DNA from: Osmia lignaria lignaria
Taxonomy: Eukaryota > Arthropoda > Insecta > Hymenoptera > Megachilidae
DNA length: 64,000 nucleotides
Direction: 5' to 3'
NCBI RefSeq assembly: GCF_051020975.1
Contig: NW_027478161.1
Span: 26,324,001-26,388,000, forward strand
Of this stretch, positions 24,563-36,475 are shown piece by piece. Position 1 is the first letter of the stretch. The number at the start of each line of letters is the position of its first letter. A program made the position numbers and the translations under genes. The notes beneath the pieces are model-generated. The model saw only the letters and a list, made by a program, of their open reading frames with translations, did no database searches and was not told the origin of the DNA.

Positions 24563-25206
24563 TCAGATGCGTAGTTCTCGAGATATATCAAGATATTTAA
24601 AAGTTCCGAAGCCGCACCAACATAATAGAGATACAGAAACACCGTGGCCCCTTTCTTTGAGATAACTCTGCACTATTGCGAGCTGTAAATGCCACTTCCA
24701 GCTTAGCTGTGCAGAAGAAGAACATCAAGAAGAAGAAATATCTCGAAATATGTCCGTCAGGCCCCTTCCCTTGAGATAAATCTGCAAATATCTCGGAAAC
24801 GAAGAGAGCTATGGCAAAATGTTAAGAGACCTTTTTTGTAGAGAATTAAGTTTCCAACTTTTTATGTTCTATGATATTTTTTGATCTGATGCGTAGTTCT
24901 CGAGATATATCAAGATATTTAAAAGTTCCGAAGCCGCACCAACATAATAGAGATACAGAAACACCGTGGCCCCTTTCTTTGAGATAACTCTGCACTATTG
25001 CGAGCTGTAAATGCCACTTCCAGCTTAGCTGTGCAGAAGAAGAACAACAAGAAGAAGAAATATCTCGAAATATGTCCGTCAGGCCCCTTCCCTTGAGATA
25101 TATCTGCAAATATCTCGGAAACGAAGAGAGCTATGGCAAAATGTTAAGAGACCTTTTTTGTAGAGAATTAAGTTTCCAACTTTTTATGTTCTATGATATT
25201 TTTTGA
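24563..25206 (+). repeat. Linker monomers between the copies of repeat II
   Basis: Monomer 24563 carries a private CATCAAG allele in the purine tract. Monomer 24885 is an X-type unit (GATCTGATG, preceded by TTTCCAAC), nearly identical to the next X unit at 25207. The left flank of 20700 combines AAGAGGCC, found before 24563, with TTTCCAAC, found before 24885 and 25207. Copy 1 therefore probably lost monomers by exchange between these units. Confidence 0.75.
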
Positions 25207-28200
25207 TCTGATGCGTAGTTCTCGAGATATATCAAGATATTTAAAAGTTCCGAAGCCGCACCAACATAATAGAGATACAGAAACACCGTGGCCCCTTTCT
25301 TTGAGATAACTCTGCACTATTGCGAGCTGTAAATGCCACTTCCAGCTTAGCTGTGCAGAAGAAGAACAACAAGAAGAAGAAATATCTCGAAATATGTCCG
25401 TCAGGCCCCTTCCCTTGAGATAAATCTGCAAATATCTCGGAAACGAAGCGAGCTATGGCCAATTGTTAAGAGACCTTTTTTGTAGAGAATTAAGTTTCCT
25501 ACTTTTTATGTTCTATGATATTTTTTGATCAGATGCGTAGTTCTCGAGATATATCAAGATATTTAAAAGTTCCGAAACCGCACCAACATAATAGAGATAC
25601 AGAAACACCGTGGCCCCTTTCTTTGCGATAACTCTGCACTATTGCGAGCTGCAAATGCCACTTCCAGCTTAGCTGTGCAGAAGAAGAACAACAAGAAGAA
25701 GAAATATCTCGAAATATGTCCGTCAGGCCCCTTCCCTTGAGATATATCTGCAAATATCTCGGAAACGAAGCGAGCTATGGCAAAATGTTAAGAGACCTTT
25801 TTTGTAGAGAATTATGTTTCCTACAATTTATGTTCTATGATATTTTTTGATCAGAAGCGTAGTTTTCGAGATATATCGAGATATTTAAAAGTTCCGAAGC
25901 CGCACCAACATAATAGAGATACAGAAACACCGTGGCCCCTTTCTTTGAGATAACTCTGCACTAGTGCGAGCCGCAAATGCCACTTCCAGCTTAGCTGTGC
26001 AGAAGAAGAACAACAAGAAGAAGAAATATCTCGAAATATGTCCGTCAGGCCACTTCCCTTGAGATAAATCTGCAAATATCTCGGAAACGAAGCGAGCTAT
26101 GGCAAAATGTTAAGAGACCTTTTTTGTAGAGAATTAAGTTTCCTACTTTTTATCTTCTATGATATTTTTTGATCAGATGCGTAGTTCTCGAGATATATCA
26201 AGATATTTAAAAGTTCCGAAGCCGCACCAACATAATAGAGATACAGAAACACCGTGGCCCCTCTCTTTGAGATAACTCTGCACTATTGCGAGCTGGAAAT
26301 GCCACTTCCAGTTTAGCTGTGCAGAAGAAGAACAACAAGAAGAAGAAATATCTCGAAATTTGTCCGTCAGGCCCCTTCCCTTGAGATATATCTGCAAATA
26401 TCTCGGAAACGAAGCGAGCTATGACAAAATGTTAAGAGACCTTTTTTGTAGAGAATTATGTTTCCTACAATTTATGTTCTATGATATTTTTTGATCAGAT
26501 GCGTAGTTCTCGAGATATATCAAGATATTTAAAAGCTCCGAAGCCGCACCAACATAATAGAGATACAGAAACACCGTGGCCCCTTTCTTTGAGATAACTC
26601 TGCACTATTGCGAGCTGTAAATGCCACTTCCAGCTTAGCTGTGCAGAAGAAGAACAACAAGAAGAAGAAATATCTCGAAATATGTCCGTCAGGCCCCTTC
26701 CCTTGAGATAAATCTGCAAATATCTCGGAAACGAAGAGAGCTATGGCAAAATGTTAAGAGACCTTTTTTGTAGAGAATTAAGTTTCCTACTTTTTATGTT
26801 CTATGATATTTTTTGATCAGATGCGTAGTTCTCGAGATATATCAAGATATTTAAAAGTTCCGAAGCCGCACCAACATAATAGAGATACAGAAACACCGTG
26901 GCCCCTCTCTTTGAGATAACTCTGCACTATTGCGAGCTGGAAATGCCACTTCCAGTTTAGCTGTGCAGAAGAAGAACAACAAGAAGAAGAAATATCTCGA
27001 AATATGTCCGTTAGGCCCCTTCCCTTGCGATAAATCTGCAAATATCTCGGAAACTAAGCGAGCTATGGCAAAATGTTAAGAGACCTCTTTTGTAGAGAAT
27101 TAAGTTTCCTACTTTTTATGTTCTATGATATTTTTTGATCAGATGCGTAGTTCTCGAGATATATCAAGATATTTAAAAGTTCCGAAGCCGCACCAACATA
27201 ATAGAGATACAGAAACACCGTGGCCCCTTTCTTTGAGATAACTCTGCACTATTGCGAGCTGTAAATGCCACTTCCAGCTTAGCTGTGCAGAAGAAGAACA
27301 ACAAGAAGAAGAAATATCTCGAAATTTGTCCGTCAGGCCCCTTCCCTTGAGATATATCTGCAAATATCTCGGAAACGAAGCGAGCTATGACAAAATGTTA
27401 AGAGACCTTTTTTGTAGAGAATTATGTTTCCTACAATTTATGTTGTATGATATTTTTTGATCAGATGCGTAGTTCTCGAGATATATCAAGATATTTAAAA
27501 GCTCCGAAGCCGCACCAACATAATAGAGATACAGAAACACCGTGGCCCCTTTCTTTGAGATAACTCTGCACTATTGCGAGCTGTAAATGCCACTTCCAGC
27601 TTAGCTGTGCAGAAGAAGAACAACAAGAAGAAGAAATATCTCGAAATATGTCCGTCAGGCCCCTTCCCTTGAGATAAATCTGCAAATATCTCGGAAACGA
27701 AGAGAGCTATGGCAAAATGTTAAGAGACCTTTTTTGTAGAGAATTAAGTTTCCTACTTTTTATGTTCTATGATATTTTTTGATCAGATGCGTAGTTCTCG
27801 AGATATATCAAGATATTTAAAAGTTCCGAAGCCGCACCAACATAATAGAGATACAGAAACACCGTGGCCCCTTTCTTTGAGACAACTCGGCACTATTGCG
27901 AGCTGTAAATGCCACTTCCAGCTTAGCTGTGCAGAAGAAGAACAACAAGAAGAAGAAATATCTCGAAATATGTCCGTCAGGCCCCTTCCCTTGAGATATA
28001 TCTGCAAATATCCCGGAAACCAAGCGAGCTATGGCAAAATGTTAAGAGACTTTTTTGTAGAGAATTATGTTTCCTACAATTTATGTTCTATGATATTTTT
28101 TGATCAGAAGCGTAGTTTTCGAGATATATCGAGATATTTAAAAGTTCCGAAGCCGCACCAACATAATAGAGATACAGAAACACCGTGGCCCCTTTCTTTG

Positions 28201-28747
28201 AGATAACTCTGCACTAGTGCGAGCCGCAAATGCCACTTCCAGCTTAGCTGTGCAGAAGAAAAACAACAAGAAGAAGAAATATCTCGAAATATGTCCGTCA
28301 GGCCCCTTCCCTTGAGATAAATCTGCAAATATCTCGGAAACGAAGCGAGCTATGGCAAAATGTTAAGAGACCTTTTTTGTAGAGAATTATGTTTCCTACT
28401 TTTTATGTTCTATGATATTTTTTGGTCAGATGCGTAGTTCTCGAGATATATCAAGATATTTAAAAGTTCCGAAGCCGCACCAACATAATAGAGATACAGA
28501 AACACCGTGGCCCCTTTCTTTGAGATAACTCTGCACTATTGCGAGCTGCAAATGCCACTTCCAGCTTAGCTGTGCAGAGGAAGAACAACAAGAAGAAGAA
28601 ATATCTCGAAATATGTCCGTCAGGCCAGTTCCTTTGAGCTGAATCTGCAAATATCTCGGAAACGAAGCGAGCTATGGCAAAATGTTAAGAGACATTTTTT
28701 GTAGAGAATTATGTTTCCTACAATTTATGTTCTATGATATTTTTTGA
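25207..28747 (+). repeat. Higher-order repeat II, copy 2
   Basis: Eleven monomers matching 20700-24562. Relative to copy 1 it has lost one monomer by fusion (26173 combines 21666-type and 21988-type), has one more at 27461 plus 27783 where copy 1 has the single hybrid 23276, and has fused 23919-type with 24241-type at 28426. The first two changes cancel, restoring the 4507-bp offset at 28104. The 27783 monomer has private GACAACTCGG changes. Confidence 0.9.
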
Positions 28748-30357
28748 TCAGAAGCGTAGTTTTCGAGATATATCGAGATATTTAAAAGTTCCGAAGCCGC
28801 ACCAACATAATAGGGATACAGAAACACCGTGGCCCCTTTCTTTGAGATAACTCTGCACTAGTGCGAGCCGCAAATGCCACTTCCAGCTTAGCTGTGCAGA
28901 AGAAGAACAACAAGAAGAAGAAATATCTCGAAATATGTCCGTCAGGCCCCTTCCCTTGAGATAAATCTGCAAATATCTCGGAAACGAAGCGAGCTATGGC
29001 AAAATGTTAAGAGACCTTTTTTGTAGAGAATTAAGTTTCCTACTTTTTGTCTTCTATGATATTTTTTGATCAGATGCGTAGTTCTCGAGATATATCAAGA
29101 TATTTAAAAGTTCCGAAGCCGCACCAACATAATAGAGATACAGAAACACCGTGGCCCCTTTCTTTGAGATAACTCTGCACTAGTGCGAGCCGCAAATGCC
29201 ACTTCCAGCTTAGCTGTGCAGAAGAAGAACAACAAGAAGAAGAAATATCTCGAAATATGTCCGTCAGGCCCCTTCCCTTGAGATATATCTGCAAATATCT
29301 CGGAAACGAAGCGAGCTATGGCAAAATGTTAAGAGACCTTTTTTGTAGAGAATTCTGTTTCCTACAATTTATGCTCTATGATATTTTTCGATCAGAAGCG
29401 TAGTTTTCGAGATATATCGAGATATTTAAAAGTTCCGAAGCCGCACCAACATAATAGAGATACAGAAACACCGTGGCCCCTTTCTTTGAGATAACTCTGC
29501 ACTAGTGCGAGCCGCAAATGCCACTTCCAGCTTAGCTGTGCAGAAGAAGAACAACAAGAAGAAGAAATATCTCGAAATATGTCCGTCAGGCCCCTTCCCT
29601 TGAGATAAATCTGCAAATATCTCGGAGACGAAGCGAGCTATGGCAAAATGTTAAGAGACCTTTTTTGTAGAGAATTAAGTTTCCTACTTTTTATGTTCTA
29701 TGATATTTTTTGATCAGATGCGTAGTTCTCGAGATATATCAAGATATTTAAAAGTTCCGAAGCCGCACCAACATAATAGAGATACAGAAACACCGTGGCC
29801 CCTTTCTTTGAGATAACTCTGCACTATTGCGAGCTGCAAATGCCACTTCCAGCTTAGCTGTGCAGAGGAAGAACAACAAGAAGAAGAAATATCTCGAAAT
29901 ACGTCCGTCAGGCCAGTTCCTTTGAGCTGAATCTGCAAATATCTCGGAAACGAAGCGAGCTATGGCAAAATGTTAAGAGACATTTTTTGTAGAGAATTAT
30001 GTTTCCTACAATTTATGTTCTATGATATTTTTCGATCAGAAGCGTAGTTTTCGAGATACATCGAGATATTTAAAAGTTCCGAAGCCGCACCAACATAATA
30101 GAGATACAGAAACACCGTGGCCCCTTTCTTTGAGATAACTCTGCACTAGTGCGAGCCGCAAATGCCACTTCCAGCTTAGCTGTGCAGAAGAAGAACAACA
30201 AGAAGAAGAAATATCTCGAAATATGTCTGTCAGGCCCCTTCCCTTGAGATATATCTGCAAATATCTCGGAAACGAAGCGAGCTCTGGCAAAATGTTAAGA
30301 GACCTTTTTTGTAGAGAATTATGTTTCCTACTTTTTATGTTCTATGATATTTTTTGG
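28426..30357 (+). repeat. Tetramer repeat (1288 bp), about one and a half copies
   Basis: Q-type monomers at 28426 and 29714 are each followed by GAGACATTTTTTG and a haplotype B monomer (28748 and 30036). The intervening monomers are 29070 and 29392. Haplotype B units at 29392 and 30036 share the TTCGATCAG left flank. The 30036 unit ends with the private GAGCTCTGG. The next monomer, 30358, again has the GGTCAG flank seen at 23919 and 28426. Confidence 0.8.
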
Positions 30358-30531
30358 TCAGATGCGTAGTTCTCGAGATATATCAAGATATTTAAAAGTT
30401 CCGAAGCCGCACCAACATAATAGAGATACAGAAACACCGTGGCCCCTTTCTTTGAGATAACTCTGCACTATTGCGAGCTGCAAATGCCACTTCCAGCTTA
30501 GCTGTGCAGAGGAAGAACAACAAGAAGAAGA

Positions 30532-31439
30532 AATATCTCGAAATATGTCCGTCAGGCCCCTTCCCTTGAGATAAATCTGCAAATATCTCGGAAACGAAGC
30601 GAGCTATGGCAAAATGTTAAGAGACCTTTTTTGTAGAGAATTAAGTTTCCTACTTTTTATCTTCTATGATATTTTTTGATCAGATGCGTAGTTCTCGAGA
30701 TATATCAAGATATTTAAAAGTTCCGAAGCCGCACCAACATAATAGAGATACAGAAACACCGTGGCCCCTCTCTTTGAGATAACTCTGCACTATTGCGAGC
30801 TGGAAATGCCACTTCCAGTTTAGCTGTGCAGAAGAAGAACAACAAGAAGAAGAAATATCTCGAAATATGTCCGTTAGGCCCCTTCCCTTGAGATAAATCT
30901 GCAAATATCTCGGAAACGAAGAGGGCTATGGCAAAATGTTAAGAGACCTTTTTTGTAGAGAATTAAGTTTCCTACTTTTTATGTTCTATGATATTTTTTT
31001 ATCTGATGCGTAGTTCTCGAGATATATCAAGATATTTAAAAGGTCCGAAGCCGCACCAACATAATAGAGATACAGAAACACCGTGGCCCCTTTCTTTGAG
31101 ATAACTCTGCACTATTGCGTGCTGTAAATGCCACTTCCAGCTTAGCTGTGCAGAAGAAGAACAACAAGAAGAAGAAATATCTCGAAATATGTCCGTCAGG
31201 CCCCTTCCCTTGAGATATATCTGCAAATATCTCGGAAACGAAGCTAGCTATGGCAAAATCTTAAGAGACCTTTTTTGTAGAGAATTATGTTTCCTACAAT
31301 TTATGTTCTATGATATTTTTTGATCAGAAGCGTAGTTTTCGAGATATATCGAGATATTTAAAAGTTCCGAAGCCGCACCAACATAATAGAGATACAGAAA
31401 CACCGTGGCCCCTTTCTTTGAGATAACTCTGCACTATTG
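30532..31439 (+). repeat. Long-range duplicated segment, right copy
   Basis: Matches about 2190-3097 with a constant 28,342-bp offset and one visible substitution (near 31041). At 31440 it departs into a subtype S right half, so the monomer at 31324 is a junction unit. It is followed by monomers 31646 (S/N mix), 31968 (N) and 32290, whose TTCTATAATATT flanks resemble the 3-9 kb zone. A larger island from the left zone may therefore have been placed here and then reshuffled. Confidence 0.9.
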
Positions 31440-32611
31440 TGAGCTGTAAATGCCACTTCCAGCTTAGCTGTGCAGAAGAAGAACAACAAGAAGAAGAAAT
31501 ATCTCGAAATCTGTCCGACAGGCCCCTTCCCTTGAGATAAATCTGCAAATATCTCGGAAACGAAGCGAGCTATGGCAAAATGTTAAGAGACCTTTTTTGT
31601 AGAGAATTAAGTTTCCTACTTTTTATGTTCTATAATATTTTTTGATCAGATGCGTAGTTCTCGAGGTATATCAAGATATTTAAAAGTTCCGAAGCCGCAC
31701 CAACATAATAGAGATACAGAAACACCGTGGCCCCTTTCTTTGAGATAACTCTGCACTATTGCGAGCTGGAAATGCCACTTCCAGTTTAGCTGTGCAGAAG
31801 AAGAACAACAAGAAGAAGAAATATCTCGAAATCTGTCCGACAGGCCCCTTCCCTTGAGATAAATCTGCAAATATCTCGGAAACGAAGCGAGCTATGGCAA
31901 AACGTTAAGATACCTTTTTTGTAGAGAATCAAGTTTCCTACTTTTTATGTTCTATGATATTTTTTGATCAGATGCGTAGTTCTCGAGATATATCAAGATA
32001 TTTAAAAGTTCCGAAGCCGCACCAACATAATAGAGATACAGAAACACCGTGGCCCCTTTCTTTGAGATAACTCTGCACTATTGCGAGCTGGAAATGCCAC
32101 TTCCAGTTTAGCTGTGCAGAAGAAGAACAACAAGAAGAAGAAATATCTCGAAATATGTCCGTCAGGCCCCTTCCCTTGAGATAAATCTGCAAATATCTCG
32201 GAAACGAAGCGAGCTATGGCAAAATGTTAAGAGACCTTTTTTGTAGAGAATTAAGTTTCCTACTTTTTATGTTCTATAATATTTTTTGATCAGATGCGTA
32301 GTTCTCGAGATATATCAAGATATTTAAAAGTTCCGAAGCCGCACCAACATAATAGAGATACAGAAACACCGTGGCCCCTTTCGTTGAGATAACTCTGCAC
32401 TAGTGCGAGCCGCAAATGCCACTTCCAGCTTAGCTGTAGAGAAGAAGAACAACAAGAAGAAGAAGTATCTCGAAATATGTCCGTCAGGCCCCTTCCCTTG
32501 AGATATATCTGCAAATATCTCGGAAACGAAGCGAGCTATGGCAAAATGTTAAGAGACCTTTTTTGTAGAGAATTATATTTCCTACAATTTATGTTCTATG
32601 ATATTTTTTGA
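31440..32611 (+). repeat. Island of left-zone subtypes
   Basis: Contains the only S alleles (CTGTCCGACAGG) outside the first 21 kb, at 31324 and 31646, plus an N monomer at 31968. The 31646 monomer has a private CTCGAGGTATATC change, and its right flank reads AACGTTAAGATACC with GAATCAAG, as after the S units of repeat I. The 32290 monomer introduces the TTCGTTGAG and CTGTAGAG alleles that characterise the next hexamer. Confidence 0.75.
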
Positions 32612-34543
32612 TCAGAAGCGTAGTTTTCGAGATATATCGAGATATTTAAAAGTTCCGAAGCCGCACCAACATAATAGAGATACAGAAACACCGTGGCCCC
32701 TTTCGTTGAGATAACTCTGCACTAGTGCGAGCCGCAAATGCCACTTCCAGCTTAGCTGTAGAGAAGAAGAACAACAAGAAGAAGAAATATCTCGAAATAT
32801 GTCCGTCAGGTCCCTTCCCTTGAGATAAATCTGCACATATCTCGGAAACGAAGCGAGCTATGGCAAAATGTTAAGAGACGTTTTTTGTATAGAATTATGT
32901 TTCCTACTATTTATGTTCTATGATATTTTTTGATCCGAAGCGTAGTTTTCGAGATATATCGAGATATTTAAAAGTTCCGAAGCCGCACCAACATAATAGG
33001 GATACAGAAACACCGTGGCCCCTTTCTTTGAGATAACTCTGCACTAGTGCGAGCCGCAAATGCCACTTCCAGCTTAGCTGTGCAGAAGAAGAACAACAAG
33101 AAGAAGAAATATCTCGAAATATGTCCGTCAGGCCCCTTCCCTTGAGATAAATCTGCAAATATCTCGGAAACGAAGCGAGCTATCGCAAAATGTTAAGAGA
33201 CCTTTTTTGTAGAGAATTAAGTTTCCTACTTTTTATCTTCTATGATATTTTTTGATCAGATGCGTAGTTCTCGAGATATATCAAGATATTTAAAAGTTCC
33301 GAAGCCGCACCAACATAATAGAGATACAGAAACACCGTGGCCCCTCTCTTTGAGATAACTCTGCACTATTGCGAGTTGGAAATGCCACTTCCAGCTTAGC
33401 TGTGCAGATGAAGAACAACAAGAAGAAGAAATATCTCGAAATATGTCCGGCAGGCCCCTTCCCTTGAGATATATCTGCAAATATCTCGGAAACGAAGCGA
33501 GATATGGCAAAATGTTAAGATACCTTTTTTGTAGAGAATTATGTTTCCTACAATTTATGTTCTATGATATTTTTTCATCAGAAGCGTAGTTTTCGAGATA
33601 TATCGAGATATTTAAAAGTTCCGAAGCCGCACCAACACAATAGAGATACAGAAACACCGTGGCCCCTTTCTTTGAGATAACTCTGCACTAGTGCGAGCTG
33701 CAAATGCCACTTCCAGCTTAGCTGTGCAGAAGAAGAACAACAAGAAGAAGAAGTATCTCGAAGTATGTCCGTCAGGCCCGTTCCTTTGAGATGAATCTGC
33801 AAATATCTCGGAAACGAAGCGAGCTATGGCAAAATGTTAAGAGACGTCTTTTGTAGAGAATTATGTTTCCTACAATTTATGTTCTATGATATTTTTTGAT
33901 CAGAAGCGTTGTTTTCGAGATATATCGAGATATTTAAAAGTTCCGAAGCCGCACCAACATAATAGAGATACAGAAACACCGTGGCCCTTTTCTTTGAGAT
34001 AACTCTGCACTATTGCGAGCTGTAAATGCCACTTCCAGCTTAGCTGTGCAGAAGAAGTACAACAAGAAGAAGAAATATCTCGAAATATGTCCGTCAGGCC
34101 CCTTCCCTTGAGATATATCTGCAGATATCTCGGAAACGAAGCGAGCTATGGCAAAATGTTAAGAGACCTTTTTTGTAGAGAATTATGCTTCCTACAATTT
34201 ATGTTCTACGATATTCTTTGATCAGAAGCGTAGTTCTCGAGATATATCAAGATATTTAAAAGTTCCGAAGCCGCACCAACATAATAGAGATACAGAAACA
34301 CCGTGGCCCCTTTCTTTGAGATAACTCTGCACTATTGCGAGCTGTAAATGCCACTTCCAGCTTAGCTGTGCAGAAGAAGAACAAGAAGAAGAAGAAATAT
34401 CTCGAAATATGTCCGTCAGGCCCCTTCCCTTGAGATATATCTGCAAATATCTCGGAAACGAAGCGAGCTATGGCAAAATGTTAAGAGACCTTTTTTGTAG
34501 AGAATTAAGTTTCCTACTTTTTATGTTCTATGATATTTTTTGA
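32612..34543 (+). repeat. Higher-order repeat III (hexamer, 1932 bp), copy 1
   Basis: Monomer order is 32612 (GTCAGGTCCC, CTGTAGAG, TCTGCACATATC), 32934 (GATCCGAAG, preceded by TTTGTATAG), 33256 (CCGGCAGG, GCGAGATATGG), 33578 (CATCAGAAG, AAGTATCTCGAAG), 33900 (GGCCCTTTTC, GTACAAC, CTGCAGATATC) and 34222 (ACGATATTCTTTG flank). The next six monomers repeat this order exactly 1932 bp later. No length variants occur. Confidence 0.92.
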
Positions 34544-36475
34544 TCAGATGCGTAGTTTTCGAGATATATCGAGGTATTTAAAAGTTCCGAAGCCGCACCA
34601 ACATAATAGAGATACAGAAACACCGTGGCCCCTTTCGTTGAGATAACTCTGCACTAGTGCGAGCCGCAAATGCCACTTCCAGCTTAGCTGTAGAGAAGAA
34701 GAACAACAAGAAGAAGAAATATCTCGAAATATGTCCGTCAGGTCCCTTCCCTTGAGATAAATCTGCACATATCTCGGAAACGAAGCGAGCTATGGCAAAA
34801 TGTTAAGAGACGTTTTTTGTATAGAATTATGTTTCCTACTATTTATGTTCTATGATATTTTTTGATCCGAAGCGTAGTTTTCGAGATATATCGAGATATT
34901 TAAAAGTTCCGAAGCCGCACCAACATAATAGGGATACAGAAACACCGTGGCCCCTTTCTTTGAGATAACTCTGCACTAGTGCGAGCCGCAAATGCCACTT
35001 CCAGCTTAGCTGTGCAGAAGAAGAACAACAAGAAGAAGAAATATCTCGAAATATGTCCGTCAGGCCCCTTCCCTTGAGATAAATCTGCAAATATCTCGGA
35101 AACGAAGCGAGCTATCGCAAAATGTTAAGAGACCTTTTTTGTAGAGAATTAAGTTTCCTACTTTTTATCTTCTATGATGTTTTTTGATCAGATGCGTAGT
35201 TCTCGAGATATATCAAGATATTTAAAAGTTCCGAAGCCGCACCAACATAATAGAGATACAGAAACACCGTGGCCCCTCTCTTTGAGATAACTCTGCACTA
35301 TTGCGAGCTGGAAATGCCACTTCCAGCTTAGCTGTGCAGATGAAGAACAACAAGAAGAAGAAATATCTCGAAATATGTCCGGCAGGCCCCTTCCCTTGAG
35401 ATATATCTGCAAATATCTCGGAAACGAAGCGAGATATGGCAAAATGTTAAGATACCTTTTTTGTAGAGAATTATGTTTCCTACAATTTATGTTCTATGAT
35501 ATTTTTTCATCAGAAGCGTAGTTTTCGAGATATATCGAGATATTTAAAAGTTCCGAAGCCGCACCAACATAATAGAGATACAGAAACACCGTGGCCCCTT
35601 TCTTTGAGATAACTCTGCACTAGTGCGAGCTGCAAATGCCACTTCCAGCTTAGCTGTGCAGAAGAAGAACAACAAGAAGAAGAAGTATCTCGAAGTATGT
35701 CCGTCAGGCCCGTTCCTTTGAGATGAATCTGCAAATATCTCGGAAACGAAGCGAGCTATGGCAAAATGTTAAGAGACGTCTTTTGTAGAGAATTATGTTT
35801 CCTACAATTTATGTTCTATGATATTTTTTGATCAGAAGCGTAGTTTTCGAGATATATCGAGATATTTAAAAGTTCCGAAGCCGCACCAACATAATAGAGA
35901 TACAGAAACACCGTGGCCCTTTTCTTTGAGATAACTCTGCACTATTGCGAGCTGTAAATGCCACTTCCAGCTTAGCTGTGCAGAAGAAGTACAACAAGAA
36001 GAAGAAATATCTCGAAATATGTCCGTCAGGCCCCTTCCCTTGAGATATATCTGCAGATATCTCGGAAACGAAGCGAGCTATGGCAAAATGTTAAGAGACC
36101 TTTTTTGTAGAGAATTATGCTTCCTACAATTTATGTTCTACGATATTCTTTGATCAGAAGCGTAGTTCTCGAGATATATCAAGATATTTAAAAGTTCCGA
36201 AGTCGCACCAACATAATAGAGATACAGAAACACCGTGGCCCCTTTCTTTGAGATAACTCTGCACTATTGCGAGCTGCAAATGCCACTTCCAGCTTTGCTG
36301 TGCAGAGGAAGAACAACAAGAAGAAGAAATATCTCGAAATATGTCCGTCAGGCCAGTTCTTTTGAGCTGAATCTGCAAATATCTCGGAAACGAAGCGAGC
36401 TATGGCAAAATGTTAAGAGACGTTTTTTGTAGAGAATTATGTTTCCTACTATTTATGTTCTATGATATTTTTTGA
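34544..36475 (+). repeat. Higher-order repeat III (hexamer, 1932 bp), copy 2
   Basis: Repeats 32612-34543 in order. Differences include GATGCG with GAGGTATTT at 34544, GATGTTTTTTG before 35188, GAGCTGG instead of GAGTTGG at 35188, and a last monomer (36154) that keeps the ACGATATTCTTTG flank but has AAGTCGCACC and a Q-like right end (CCAGTTCTTTTGAGCTG). The unit at 36476 then restarts with another GATCCGAAG monomer. Confidence 0.9.
35306..35328. other. Perfect hairpin-forming repeat, 8-bp arms, 7-nt loop
   Basis: AGCTGGAA at 35306-35313 and TTCCAGCT at 35321-35328 are exact inverted copies around ATGCCAC. The same perfect form is present in the equivalent monomers at 39696 and 46137. Most other monomers have C or T in place of the second G, or CAGTTT on the right arm, leaving one mismatch or a G-T pair. 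Confidence 0.85.

Noticed and set aside
27769..28206. 145-residue plus-strand open frame spanning two monomers
   Set aside because: It begins at a true ATG but is open only because two private changes (GACAACTCGG) remove the TAA present in almost every other monomer. It simply reads through satellite sequence and resembles no protein I recognise. Shorter plus-strand frames at 41292, 48055, 55140 and 58667 are similar accidents.
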